64,000 nt of DNA, from positions 18,776,543 through 18,840,542 of the forward strand of contig CM026551.1 of assembly GCA_015143295.1 (NCBI GenBank), read 5' to 3'. A model generated the notes under the pieces. The model was not told the DNA's origin and ran no database searches. It worked only from the letters and a program-made list of their open reading frames with translations. Positions 1-10,973 of the stretch are shown here, piece after piece; position 1 is the first letter of the stretch, and each line of letters starts with the position of its first letter. Made by a program: the position numbers and the translations under genes. This DNA is from Tetracentron sinense. Taxonomy: Eukaryota; Streptophyta; Magnoliopsida; Trochodendrales; Trochodendraceae.

Positions 1-936
1 TGCATACATTGCCAAAACATTTTGTACACGCCCCTTATCCTTAAACATTTGCCTAAGTGAAATTTCATTAGTATTCTCGAGTACATATGTAAAGCCTGAA
101 GGCTTATAATTCACATAGTCATCCTTCTCAATCCCATTTGATGAAGGACCTTGAGGATAATCATTTCCATGGTGATTATCCCTTAATTGATTGACTTGCC
201 GAAAAGCAGACCTAGAGGAATTAGGAATATCAACCGTTGGAAAATGTGAACTGATATGACATGCTTCCACCTCTGCGATTGCCTCTCTATGTGGGAATTC
301 CTCATCCAAATCATCAACATCGTCTCTGGCCGCATCTTCATCTAACTCTTCTGAATAATAATCATCATCATCTTTAGTACCTTCACCAACATCACTATAT
401 TCATTATCTTGAACACTATAATCTTTACTATGGTAGTTGCCGCCCCTCGTCGTATCACTATAATCTGCATATGTATTAGACACAAAACTATTATATTGAC
501 TTAGTCTTATTGTCAAGTCTTCAAAGGGGCAATGCTCGGTTGAGAGGATATGAATATTCATAATGATATAGTCGTGAACATATACCGTAGAAGGCTCAAG
601 AGCAGGACAAGTAACATGCTCCTTCACACGGGGAATGACAATCTCGTGATCAGGTTGACCTTTGTAACTCACAGAAGTCGGACCACATTGTTGTACTGTT
701 TTCCTAACTTTCGTTACATATATTGAAATAAGTACATTATATTATTGTGCTCGTTCACATTCTGAAAAAAATATCGAAAAGTCTTCATCATCTATAATAT
801 CAGTAGGAGGAAATATCGTATGTGTAGGGAACATAAACTTCAATCTAATTTTATTATTTTCCCGTCGGGTTTTAGTCAATCGATAAACTTTACTCAAAAG
901 TTGGTCATGCGTCATTCCATGAAATAACTGTATCAA
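1..936 (-). pseudogene. Mutator-like (MULE) transposase, N-terminal fragment, continues past left edge
   Basis: Read on the minus strand, one frame runs from an ATG at 936 to the window edge with a single stop (TAA at 742-744). The first 64 residues (start MIQLFHGMTHDQLLSKVYRL) resemble the N-terminal domain of plant MuDR-type transposases, with the usual pattern of a Y/H-G-M-T-x-D-x-L-x-S-K-V-Y start and a later D-D-E-D-F box. Beyond the stop the same frame stays open for about 240 codons and is very acidic in the middle (DDDDYYSEELDEDAARDD), as in the linker that precedes the MULE DNA-binding domain; it ends with ...SLRQMFKDKGRVQNVLAMYA, similar to the start of that domain. The catalytic DDE part is outside the window. 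The in-frame stop suggests a decayed copy; a short intron around 730-745 is a less likely explanation. Family call fairly sure, function as a gene unlikely. Confidence 0.65.
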
Positions 937-1348
937 TTTCTAATTCTCACCCTCATATACGTGGCTCCTGCTAAGGAGAATCTTCCATTCTCTGTCATAA
1001 CAATAAATCACTTATACAACCATTACTTGCAACATCCAAGAAAAAAAAAGCAAAATATCAAAACATGAATGATTTAAAATAAAATAAACAATATTAAACA
1101 AAGTTAAAAAATTTGTACACAAATATCAAAGTTTTTCTAAATAATCAAATTTTTTTACATAGATATCGAAACTGTTTGTTTGATATCAAAAATAATTTGT
1201 TAAATATCAAAAATTTGTTCTTCTATATCGAGAAAGCAGTTTCGATATCGAGAAATAAAAATTCAATTTAGAGAAAAAACATTTCGATATCGACAAAAAA
1301 AATTTGATTTCCAAACACAAAATTTTCGATATCCACACACATTTTCAC
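937..1348. repeat. AT-rich spacer with scattered GATATC-type words
   Basis: No gene is visible. From about 1120 to 1335 the sequence repeats variants of TTCGATATCGA, GATATCAAAA and ATATCGAGAAA roughly every 20-30 bases. This resembles the word-rich arms of the elements at 25803-26745 and elsewhere, so it may be an element end lying between the MULE and the LINE. Confidence 0.4.
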
Positions 1349-1405
1349 TTTTTTTTTTTTGTAGAACTAATAATTTATTCATTCGAAAGAGTGGTGTACA
1401 TGGGC

Positions 1406-2779
1406 CTAGAGGTTAAAACCTCTCCCAACAAATTTCAGATTTTCCTTAGTACAACTTTCGGATCTAAAAAACTTGTAAGCCTCAGAATTTGCAACCTTTG
1501 CAAGGTCATGAGCTACAGAGTTTTGAGATCTTCTCACCCATTCAATAGAAGACTTAGGAAAGTTTTTCCATAAGATCAAAATGTCTTCAAAGGTAGATTT
1601 GATGTCCCAATGAGGAGTTGTTTTTCCACAATTAATAGCTTGAATGAGGGATTGAGAGTCACCTTCAAAGATGAATTTATTCCAATTGTTTTGAAGACAG
1701 AATAAGAGGCCCAGGAACACTGCTTTTGCCTCAGATTGTCTTGCATTTCTAGACTTGATAGGAAAACAAAAGGAAGCAACACGCCTACCTGTATGGGTCA
1801 TCGCCAATCCCCCCACACTTGAAATTGATCCGTCCAAGGAAAAAGAGCCATCCACGTTAATTTTAAGCCAACCAATTGGAGGGGCGACCCATTCCAGGGC
1901 TTCCATATTAGCCACAGATTGACTTCGGGCCGAGCTATTGAAGATATCCAAGGTAGGGATAGAAGTATGTACTGAAGATAGTTCGAAAGCATACACATTT
2001 GCTCTTTCTATTGTTATTTTAGGATCAGGTTTAGAGTTTTCAAATATGCATTCATTTCTGGATTTCCAGATCATCCAGAACACGTAGATAAGGTTGATTG
2101 TTACCTCATAGTTGTTGACTTTAAACAAAGCTCCCGTCAACCATATATCCCACCATTTCTCAAAAGAAACGACGATACCCTTATCACTGAGATAACAAAC
2201 TGACGGTCCAAACCAAACACTCCTTGCAAACTCACATTCAAAAAACAAATGCAAACCTGTTTCAGCTACATTCCCACACATTCTGCACACTGGATCAATG
2301 CCAACTTTCCTACTATGAAGATTCACTCCTAATGCCAGAGTGTCTGAAATACATCTCCACATAAAAATGAGCAGTTTTGGGGGGACTAAGATCTTCCATA
2401 AAGAGCTCCATCTCAGGCTAGGAATGTTATCTGAAGAAGAGGATGCATTTTTGAGCTTCCAAGGATCATTTATTGTGGCCAAAAAGTATGCCGATTTAAC
2501 ACTAAAATTACCTTTAGCTTCGTAATTCCAGACCCATGAATCTTTAACACCCAGAAAACTTGGTTGGATATTAAGAATTTCCCGAACCTCATAATTGGAG
2601 AAGAGATTACCAAGAGTTTCAGTTTTCCACTGTTTCGAGATAGGATCAAGAAGATGAGAGCCTTTCGAAATTTCGCAACCTTCCGGCTTTGGAGATAATA
2701 TATGAAAGTTCGGCATATTAGGAACCCATGGATCCTTCCAAGGGTCAATAGAGTGACCTGAGCCCACCTGTCTCCGCAT
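1406..2779 (-). pseudogene. LINE ORF2 C-terminal part: zf-RVT and RNase H domains
   Basis: A 457-codon open frame. Residues about 97-190 form the zf-RVT region with C165, C168, H177 and C182 in a CRMCGN...ETGLHLFFEC context. Residues about 304-430 are an RNase H domain of the RVT_3 type: the four acidic residues expected at the active site can be seen as D310 (NVDGSF), E350 (SEAKAV), D374 (FEGDSQ) and D425 (AHDLAK). The apparent ATG is internal to the original ORF2, because the RT domain precedes it upstream with frame breaks. The RNase H active site is complete, so this part decayed little, but the whole ORF2 is broken and is not expected to be functional. Confidence 0.85.
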
Positions 2780-3837
2780 ACCTAACTGAAGAAGATCTCG
2801 ACCGTGAAGAATGTTTTTCCAACCCCATGATTCTCAATAATTGTTTTTAGCTTTCATAAAACCATCTTTTGAAAAATAAAGAGATTTAAGAATTCTACTC
2901 CAAAGAAAGTCCGACATTGTTTTCAATCTCCAAGCTTGTTTTGCTAAAAGGGCCTGGTTGAAAAGAGCCATATTTCTGAACCCGAGTCCCCCAGCAGATT
3001 TTAAATAGCACAATTTCCTCCAGCTACATCAGTGAATTCTTCCTTCTTCCTCTTTTTGGCCCCACCAATATTGAGAGACTGCTGAATTTATGAGACTGAA
3101 CCACTTGGATGTAATTTTGAAGCAGCTCATAGCATAGCAAGGTATTGACTGTACCACTGCTTTAATCATGATATCTCTCCCTGCCTGCGATAAAAGAGAA
3201 CCTTTCCTGCCTTTGATTTTTGATAGTATCATTTCCTTTAGATACCCAAATAACTGAGTTTTTGACTTCCCAAACTCTGTTGGTTAGCCCAAATATTTCC
3301 CTGGAGGTGCCATAGAGTGAATCTTTAATTGAGAAGAAAGCGAAAGTGTAGAGACCCGAATCGTTTTCATGTTTTTATTTCATTGTGTTAAGGGTATTTT
3401 AGTCCTTGTGATGTTTGATGTTATTGTTTTTTTTATGCCTAATTATTGTGGTGTAAACTAGGCTTAATCAACTTGTAACGGATGGATGCAATAACACACC
3501 CTAAACTTTAGGAAGCTCTAGTTTTAGCACCGTTTACTGGAATTGTGTGATTCTTGAACCATTAGAAAGGTGTTGGAATCCTCTTCGAGGTTCATGTTTA
3601 GTGTTTTTCCTCATTTTGAGTTTAAGTCAAGTCAATAATGAGTTTTGTCTAATGGAATTACAGATCAGTCAACTTTGGGGATATTTTAGTCTATAAATTA
3701 AGTGGAATTTGGAAATTCTAAAATGTCAGAAATGTTCGTTTTCGAAATACGAATCCAACCCAAGTTGAATTGTCAAAATCCTTCAAGCGAGTCAAAAGTT
3801 ATGGCCAAAACAGTAGAGTGGGCCAAAAATCTGCAAG

Positions 3838-4025
3838 AACCGATCGCTCGGTCAGAATCAGCGATCGATCGGTCCAAAACAGATCGATCGGTATCTATCG
3901 ACTGGTCCAAAATTTTGTATGGGGAAATTTTCCAGAGAGTGTGTTTTTGACCGATCGCCCGGTCATAAACACCGATCGATCGGTAGGCAACCGATCGATC
4001 GGTCATAACCACCGATCGCTCGGTC
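3838..4025. repeat. Cluster of CGATCGATCGGT palindromes in the LTR
   Basis: Seven or so copies of the self-complementary word ACCGATCGATCGGT or close variants (GATCGCTCGGTC, GATCGCCCGGTC) occur in under 200 bases. They lie 65 to 250 bases upstream of the LTR TATA box, in the U3 part. Confidence 0.8.
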
Positions 4026-4088
4026 TTTTGTGATTTTTACAGAATTTTAGTATGGGCTTTTTGGTCTTTTTGTTCTCAGACCTTGAGG

Positions 4089-4098
4089 CTATAAATAG
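4089..4098 (+). promoter_or_regulatory. TATA box of the solo LTR
   Basis: CTATAAATAG, a near-consensus plant TATA box. It is followed by a leader-like stretch with AAACCCTAGGGTTTTGAG at about 4165. It would drive plus-strand transcripts antisense to the LINE. Confidence 0.6.
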
Positions 4099-4991
4099 GG
4101 GGTCCTACTCGAAATATTAAAATACTCCACCTAGTTCTAACCTAATTTGGAAAAAAGGGGGAGAAACCCTAGGGTTTTGAGAGAGGGTTGCTTGGAGAGG
4201 AAGGAGATTGATAGAAGATTGAGAGGAAAGCTTGGAGATCGTCTTCAAAGTTTCTCCAAATCGTCTCGGGAGCGTTTTGAATCCAAGGGAAGGATTCCTA
4301 AGGTCGATATACTATCCTAATCAACTTTATTTTAAGGTTTTGTGAATGTTAAGATGCTAGAAATGGTAGAAATAGATGTTTGATGCATTTTCCCTAATTT
4401 TCCAAGAATCAACCTAATTATGGATGGATATGTGGATTAAATGTGGATAGAATGTATAGAGGATGGGAAATGTATGGAGGATGAGATTAATTTGTGGATG
4501 TGGATGAATATATGGATTGTATGGATGAAATTATGATTTGATGAATGCATGAAAAGGTAGAGAAACAATGGATTCATATTATGGGTACTCAAGGTGTTTG
4601 TGAAAAATGTCTGTGAGAATAAATGCTATGATACTTTTATGAAATGGTGGTAAATGGATTATAAATGATGTTAGGAATTATGATAAGAAATATATATGTG
4701 ATTGTTTGTTAAGTATACCTAATTTCTTGCATGAGAATTGATAGTCGGGAAGGTAAGAACTTAGAGGAACATCTCTCAAACCGGGAATTCTCTAACTATT
4801 TGGTATGGGACATATAGTGGAGTTTCCATGGTGGGAAATCGGAATCTAAGCAATTACCGACTCGAACGTTAATTTCGACACTTAAGCACATAAGCACGTG
4901 TATGTTAAGATAAGAGTCTCACAAGTCACACATGTGGACCACAAGCATGAGCATGGCAATACGTATGACATTCTGAATAAGCATAAGCATG

Positions 4992-5119
4992 ACATGGTCC
5001 GTATCCTCCAAGAACGGCATGTCAACTTGATTCTTAGACATGGTCCGTATCCTCCAAGAACGGCATGTCAACCACATGATTTCTAAGGCATGGTCCGTAT
5101 CCGCCAAGAACAGCATGTC
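4992..5119. repeat. Three-copy tandem repeat in the LTR
   Basis: The unit CATGGTCCGTATCCTCCAAG followed by AACGGCATGTC starts near 4993, 5039 and 5089, a period of 46-50 bases. The third copy has two substitutions. AAGCATAAGCAT words flank it on both sides. Confidence 0.8.
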
Positions 5120-5808
5120 TCATTACTGTGTGATCTGAATAAGCGCATAAGCATAAGCATCTCACAAGCACGTGGTCTCATAAGCATAAGCAACTCATAA
5201 GTGTATTGTCTTCCAAGTCTAAGATTCTCCAAGTACACGAGTCAAGGTGATGATATGATGTATATGCGCACACGTTCTTCCGCACTCTGATTATGTTATT
5301 ATGTTATTGGATATGTTTCCGACTAAGTGCAGATATATTATTATTGTTGGTTGGATTTTATATACACTGAGTACCTTTGTACTCAGCCGGACTTTGTCTT
5401 GGCAGGTTTAGAGCAGGAGTACACGGCGGAGCCGTGGGTTGAGGAAACATACGCAGAGGAAGGAGGTGAAGGTGAGCCTTCTGATGAGGGAGCCAGAGAC
5501 TTGGGTGGCTACACCCCTTAGTTTTTATTTCATTTGATTGAGAGAGTTGTATTAGACTTGAGTAGATGTTGCTTAGTAGACTTTTATAGTTGTGTATCAG
5601 ACTCTTTGGTTTTAGAGTGAGTTGTATATGTTTACCGTAGACTTTTGCTATTTTATTATAGTTTATATACCAGAAATTTTATTATCCTCATTTTTGGAGA
5701 CTCGTGTTAGTGTGCTTTGCATGTCATGGATTTTAAGCAGGTTTAAGTAATGTGGCGATCCCAAAGTCCTATTTTAGCCTTGTAGGATTTCGGGGTCGTT
5801 ACAGAAAG

Positions 5809-7060
5809 CCTTAATTGTTCAGGTGTGTTGCTATTAAAAGTTACCCCCGACTTTTGAAGATTAATAGCTTGTCCCGATGCTTTGCAGTAACAATCAAGAA
5901 TCTCCATTATACGGTTACATTCAACCATATCCGCCCTACAAACAAGAAACTATCATCTGCAAAAAGAAGGTGAGAGAGAGGAGGAGCTGTTTTTACCACT
6001 TTGATTCCACTCAGAGAATTCCACTCCATAGAATTTCTAATCATGGAAGATAGAGCTTCAGTTCAGATAATAAATAAATAAGGAGAGAGAGGGTCCCTTT
6101 GTCAGAGCCCTCTGGAAGGATAGATATTACCATTCGGCTCACCGTTGATTAAAATAGAAAAAGAGACAGTTGTAACACACCGTATGATAAGTTGTCTCTA
6201 CCTTGTACAAAAACCCATTTTCTCCAATACTGCTTCCAGAAAAGACCATTCAAGATGATCACACGCCTTACTCATATCCAACTTCATTGCCAATTGATAC
6301 TTTTCTCATTTTTTGAGTCTTCTGAGGTAGTGGAAAACTTCATGAGCTATTAAAATGTTGTCAGTAATTTGTCTTCCCGCAACAAATGCCAACTGCTCAG
6401 GGCTAATAAGATATGGTAGGAAGATTTTGAGTCTATTTGCCAGAACTTTAGAGATCACCTTGTAGACAACATTGCAAAGACTGATTGGTCTAAATTGACC
6501 AATGGATTGGGGGTTTGAGATTTTCGGGATAAGAGCTATAAGGGTATGATTTAGTTCTTTAAGAAGGAATCCACTTTGAAAAAACTTAGAACTGCATCAC
6601 AGACATCTTTCCCTACAATATTCCATTGTCTTTGAAAAAAATGATCAGGCATACCATCCGGACCAGGAGATTTTAAAAGACTCATTTGAAAAAGAGCACA
6701 TTTTATTTCCTCTATAGTAACATTCTGACAGAGGGTTTCATTCATCTCAGAGGTGACTAAGGTTGGGATATTCTCAATAGATAGCGGGAGAAAATGAGGA
6801 TTTGAGGTGGCAAAAGCCGACTGATAATGATGGATGATGTGCTTCTTGATATCCGCATGATTGGAGATCCAATCACCAGATTCTGTTTGAAGATTCGAAA
6901 TCTTGTTTGATCTTCGTCTTTGAAGGGTAGTTTGATGAAAAAACCTTGTATTTTTGTCCCCCAATTTAAGCCAACTGACCCTTGACTTCTGAGTCCAAAA
7001 AATCTCTTCTTGCTTGAGGGCCTCTTCTAATTCACCAGTTAAAAATTTTTCGAGAGGCAT
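5809..7060 (-). pseudogene. LINE reverse transcriptase segment, broken
   Basis: The minus strand from 7060 codes for the linker ahead of the RT (WLKLGDKNTRFFHQ) and the RT start (LLKSPGPDGMPDHFFQ). A frame change near 6550 follows, then [37 protein letters not shown] and the catalytic FADDS box at about 5950-5964. After the solo LTR the frame resumes at 3341 with LSSQLKIHSMAPPGKYLG, then a stop and shift in what is usually LPTEFG. These are standard plant L1-type RT blocks. At least three stops or shifts make it non-functional. Confidence 0.8.
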
Positions 7061-7107
7061 AAAGCAGCCCCTATCATCCCTTTCTTATATAGAGGTAATC
7101 CGAGCTT

Positions 7108-7863
7108 TTAAAGACAAGACCTTTGAATGAAGTGCACCAAACTCGAATTTATTCCATCGCTTAAGATTGAGTTTGCAATTTTTGATCTTATTACAAAGAG
7201 AGAACATAAAGGAACCATCACACGAATTAGACCAAGCATTAGAGACAATAATTGAACAAGATGGATGGGATGACCACATAGCCTCATACTGGAAAGGAGG
7301 TCTAAAAATCTGAATGTCACTTCTGTGTTAATCAATATCGGTCTGTGATCAGATCCAATAGTTGGGAGGTGAGTGACAGAAGAATCAGGAAATAAATCAA
7401 TCCATTCAGGGTTAGCCAAACCTCTATCTAGCCGGACCTGGATGAGCTCCTCTCCATCACGTTTGTTGCTCCAAGTGAAAGGTTGTCCTTGATAATGAAG
7501 ATCAATTAGCCTCGCTTGAGACACCAGTCTTTGAAAAGGAATGAACTGACCTGGGCTTCTGGTTCTTCCCCCAACTTTTTCTGATTCAAAAAGATGATCA
7601 TTAAAGTCTCCCATTGCTAACCACGGAGTGAGGTTGCTATCCCGGAAACTCCCAATATCCCTCCATAGGTTGTTTCGAGCCATTACATCATTCGGACCAT
7701 ATATTAAGGAAAGGTCCCACTCTAGATTATCATCCTTCTTTTTGATCTTTAATTGCACTAGATTTTGAGTGAAGGATAATACTCTCAGCTTCACACTTTC
7801 ATTCCAAAAAATTGAAATACCTCCTGACAAACCAGTTGGATCAATAGTGAACATATGATCCAA
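7108..7863 (-). pseudogene. LINE endonuclease domain, N-terminally truncated
   Basis: The first about 180 codons match the apurinic-endonuclease (exo/endo/phosphatase) fold of plant LINEs: GLSGGISIFW, SLIYGPNDV, WLAMGDFNDHL, QPFTWSNKR, VRLDRGLANPEW and the terminal catalytic GSDHRPIL. The first catalytic segment (WNCRGL and the ETK box) is missing because the LINE is truncated at about 7867. After GSDHRPIL the frame slips and the rest is out of frame. Confidence 0.8.
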
Positions 7864-7881
7864 AGAATTTTTTTTTTTTTT

Positions 7882-8836
7882 ATCTTGGTCAATTTTTAAA
7901 CCCGAAACTACTTTTGAAATCTAAAAATATTGACCGATACATGTCGAAATGCCTGGGTATTTTCATTTCGGTGTGAGTGAGGTTTCAGTTTAATCTTTGT
8001 TAGGTTTAAGCTTACCTAGGTATGCGAAAAAAAAACAAAGACATGCCTTTGAAATCTATTGTATTAGAACTGGAGGTGGTATCTTGACTATCTTCTTCTT
8101 CTTACGCGGTAACCGTTAAGCGTTTGAATGGTGTATTCGATAACTGTTAAGACTTTATGAAGAGTATTTTCGTCCTAAAGCAGAGAACTCCCACACGCCT
8201 CAATGCTACACACGTGAGAAAACCTATAAAAATAAATATTTGAAAAGCACTCCTTTTCAAGTTTTTCAAAAATGTGGTTTTAAAAGGGTAAAAACCCCTC
8301 AAGGAAGAGGACGGAGACGAGTACGCTGTAGAAATAATCATGAAGCAAAAAGAGGTGTCCGGTGTAAGGCGTATATAAATAAGATGAATGTATACGCGAG
8401 GATCAATTGAGTTAACCGGCGGGCTCTTTGCATTAGTTGACTCCTTTTTTTTTGGGTATCATTATCAGTGGAGGCCTTTTGACCCATTTGTACGAGAGAA
8501 GGGCTGCTTACTGCTTATGGTTGGTGTGCATCTTGGGATCGGATCATAGTCACCCTCATGTCAACACATGTCCCTTTTAATTTCAATGAACTGTAGTTCA
8601 GATTCATAACTCCATCCAACCATATAACCTTAATTTTTAGAAAAAAACAAAAAACAAAATCACATATAGTAACTGAAATTCTCCATGCAAAACAAGAAAC
8701 ATGGCATCCCAATGTGAATGGAACCGAAATACCGAATTACTCGATATCCGGCGGATTACCCATTTTCTCTAGAGCAAAGTTTTATTTATTTGTGATTTTT
8801 TTTTAAAAACAAATCCGATAGGCAATCAGTTCAGTA
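7882..8836. other. Intergenic, no gene seen
   Basis: AT-rich sequence with short unrelated frames only. I see no domain, splice pattern or transposon end between the LINE and the small MITE at 8837. Confidence 0.6.
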
Positions 8837-8926
8837 TAGGGATGGTGGGCTTGAATTTTAGTAATTTTTGAATCAGTTTGCCGAGATAGGCTTTGAAGCC
8901 CGAATTTGACCTGATTGCCATCCCTA
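8837..8926. mobile_element. 90-bp hAT-like MITE
   Basis: The ends are TAGGGATGGTGGG on the left and, read inward from the right, TAGGGATGGCAATCAGG, a terminus common to plant hAT MITEs. The inner parts also pair (GGGCTTGAATTTTAG against CAAATTCGGGCTTC). Flanks GTTCAGTA (8829-8836) and GTTCAGTG (8927-8934) agree in seven of eight positions, the length expected for hAT. Confidence 0.75.
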
Positions 8927-8934
8927 GTTCAGTG

Positions 8935-10249
8935 CTCCCTGGTATCAAAGATTTGAAATCCCGGTTTTGCCCAACCCCCGGTATTGTTATGAAGTATATA
9001 TCGGAAAACACGATTTCAGATGGGATTTTGGAAAACTCAGATGAATTATTGAAAAACTGGAATCTAGTTATCTCGACGATATTTCAGGAAAAAAATTTAA
9101 TAGTTTTTTAAATTAAAATTCCAATTTTTTTTTTTAAATTATCGAAATTTCAGAAATTTATATTTTTGATTAAAAAATAAAATAATAATATTTCTATAAA
9201 TATATTAAAATTTAATAAAATATTTTTTTTTGATAATCCCTGTAGATGTGGTTGTAAACAAATGAAAATAATCACCTCCTCGGTGATGCGAGGAGGGGTG
9301 TCTCAGCTCCCATTTTCTTTCGATGTGCCTCCTTTCTAACCCCATTTTACCATGGTTACAATTTATCCACTCTTAGAGTTCATCCATCTAGGTTTTTAGA
9401 AAAATAAAATAAAATAATCAACTAAATAGTTAAAAAAAATTAATCGGAGTTAATGGGAGTTGAAGGTCGGCTATGTGAGGGCGAGCAGGAATAGTCCCCT
9501 CCTTGGGACGAGGGGACCTTATCGACAAATAATGATAGATCGTTTCTAAAAAATAATAGCTCGCTTTTAAACAAAGCTTATGTTTGTTCTAATAGCTCGC
9601 TGATATGCTCACCGACAATTTACTCTCACTTTCTCTTAGTAATTATATCTGGACAAATGATGATAATTAAATATTGGACTTTCTTTTTAGTACCTACTCA
9701 TCATTTTAGTCCCCCACACCTGCTTATATACGTGCCTAACAGACCACCTTATAAGTGTAATGGATGCCAAGGAATCATGTGTCACATCAGCACTTAGAAT
9801 AGGAAACTCAGGGAAAATGTCACGGGATGATTGTCATGTCCATGTGCCGCAAATACGAATATCATGTGTCCTGTGTGGAGGACCTAATTGTTGAGAACTA
9901 GAGGAAGAAGGGGTATTATTTTCTTCATCTCAGTGATGATTTGATTAGCCTAACACCACTTTTTTTTTTTTTTTTTTTTGGTGGTCGTTATCATTTTTTT
10001 ATGTCAGTAGAGTCAATCATTCATGGGCAGTCTAGCTCTTGCTGCTTGTAGTGGGGGTAGGGGGAAAGAGGCGGGGTTTTTGCCTAGCATGACTTGAAAG
10101 TGAACGTATGGAGCCGAACCAACAAGTTTCCCTTCAAAGTGGCGGAAGTTCAAGTGGATGGAGTATTAGGAAGTATTAAAGGATTGCAAAGATGGCTGTT
10201 AAGTTCATCATCTCAACCTTTATTTTTAGTAATTATATATGAATAAATG
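8935..10249. other. Intergenic, no gene seen
   Basis: AT-rich DNA including a near-pure A/T block at 9110-9235 and a T run at 9961-9979. No supported gene or element. Confidence 0.55.
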
Positions 10250-10555
10250 ATGCTAAAAAGAAAAGAAACTTAAATTTTCTCATAAAATAACCATCAAAAG
10301 ATGGATGAAGTAATTAGGAGAATTTGCCACTAGTGAGAAAGTATAAGAAAATGATATTTTGTTTCTTGTAAACCGACTATAAGAACTTTTGGTGAGAAAG
10401 TGGGTGAAAGAAAAGAATAAAAAATTTAAATTAAATTTTCTTTTAAAACAATCATTAAAAGATAGATGAAGTTTTTGATACAAAATTAGTCACTTTTGAG
10501 AAAGTGCAAAAAAATCAAAGTATGTTCCTTGCACATCAAACGCAAGAAAAGTGAA
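10250..10555. repeat. Diverged tandem duplication, period about 161 bp
   Basis: GATGGATGAAGT at 10300 and GATAGATGAAGT at 10461 lie in matching contexts (TAAATTTTCT...AAAATAACCATCAAAAG before, GAGAAAGTG...after). The copies differ by substitutions and small indels. Confidence 0.55.
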
Positions 10556-10973
10556 AAAAAAACTTACTTTTCTTTCTTTCTCGTCATTCGAACTCACCCT
10601 TATTAGTGTTTACATGATAGGGAAAGGAATGGTTGGCCTTGTATCTTTTCGAATGTGTCATTGGCATTGTCTTTTACTTTGTAAAATAAAGCTAATTGGA
10701 CAACTAATATCCTTGCAAAAAATTGCTCTCATTGTCTCTCTGATTGTACCTTGACAACAAAGATAATTGAATTTTTGGTCTTTCCATTTTGGGTTTACAA
10801 AATAAATCTTGTGTTCATACCCCATTTTACATTTCCAATCTATCACTAGAGGTAATCGTGATACTCGAAGTGCTTATGTTTTACCCTTTCGGTGCTTATT
10901 TCATTTGTACATTCTGTGCTTATTTCATTTGTACATTCTGAGGTAGCAGGTGTATGTATATCTCATTTATATT

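Larger units (their letters stand above)
3347..5803 (+). mobile_element. Solo LTR, probably Ty3/gypsy
   Basis: The block begins TGTAGAGACCCGAA and ends TTCGGGGTCGTTACA, so it has TG...CA termini extended into an imperfect inverted repeat, as in plant gypsy LTRs. It is flanked by perfect 5-bp duplications GAAAG at 3342-3346 and 5804-5808, and it cleanly interrupts the LINE reverse transcriptase. There is no gag or pol inside, so it is a solo LTR left by recombination between two LTRs, or a short non-autonomous element. A TATA box at 4089-4098 on the plus strand sets the orientation. The upstream part holds a cluster of ACCGATCGATCGGT palindromes and the downstream part a three-copy tandem repeat. 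About 2.45 kb is long for an LTR but not exceptional in plants. Confidence 0.8.
1349..7867 (-). mobile_element. 5'-truncated L1-type LINE, interrupted by a solo LTR
   Basis: The minus strand carries, in order, part of an apurinic endonuclease (7863-7108), a reverse transcriptase (about 7060-5809 and 3346-2800), a zf-RVT zinc-binding region and an RNase H domain (2779-1406), ending in a poly(A) tail (T run 1349-1360 on the plus strand). This is the domain order of ORF2 of plant L1-type LINEs. ORF1 and the first part of the endonuclease are missing, as is usual for incompletely reverse-transcribed copies. Several frameshifts and stops break the reading frame. A 2457-bp LTR sits at 3347-5803 inside the RT region; removing it plus one GAAAG copy joins the LINE again. 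I found no clear target duplication around the whole element; a T run at 7868-7881 obscures the 5' junction. Confidence 0.85.

Noticed and set aside
1304-2525. Plus-strand frames such as 1304-1573 and 2340-2525
   Set aside because: They lie antisense to LINE RNase H and zf-RVT coding sequence, which explains the open frames.
4992-5119. Regularly spaced repeats resembling a CRISPR array
   Set aside because: Only three copies, in a plant LTR, with near-identical spacers and no cas genes; a plain tandem repeat.
7868-7881. T run at the LINE 5' junction as a poly(A) tail of a second insertion
   Set aside because: No LINE or SINE 3' sequence precedes it in the right orientation and no duplication was found.
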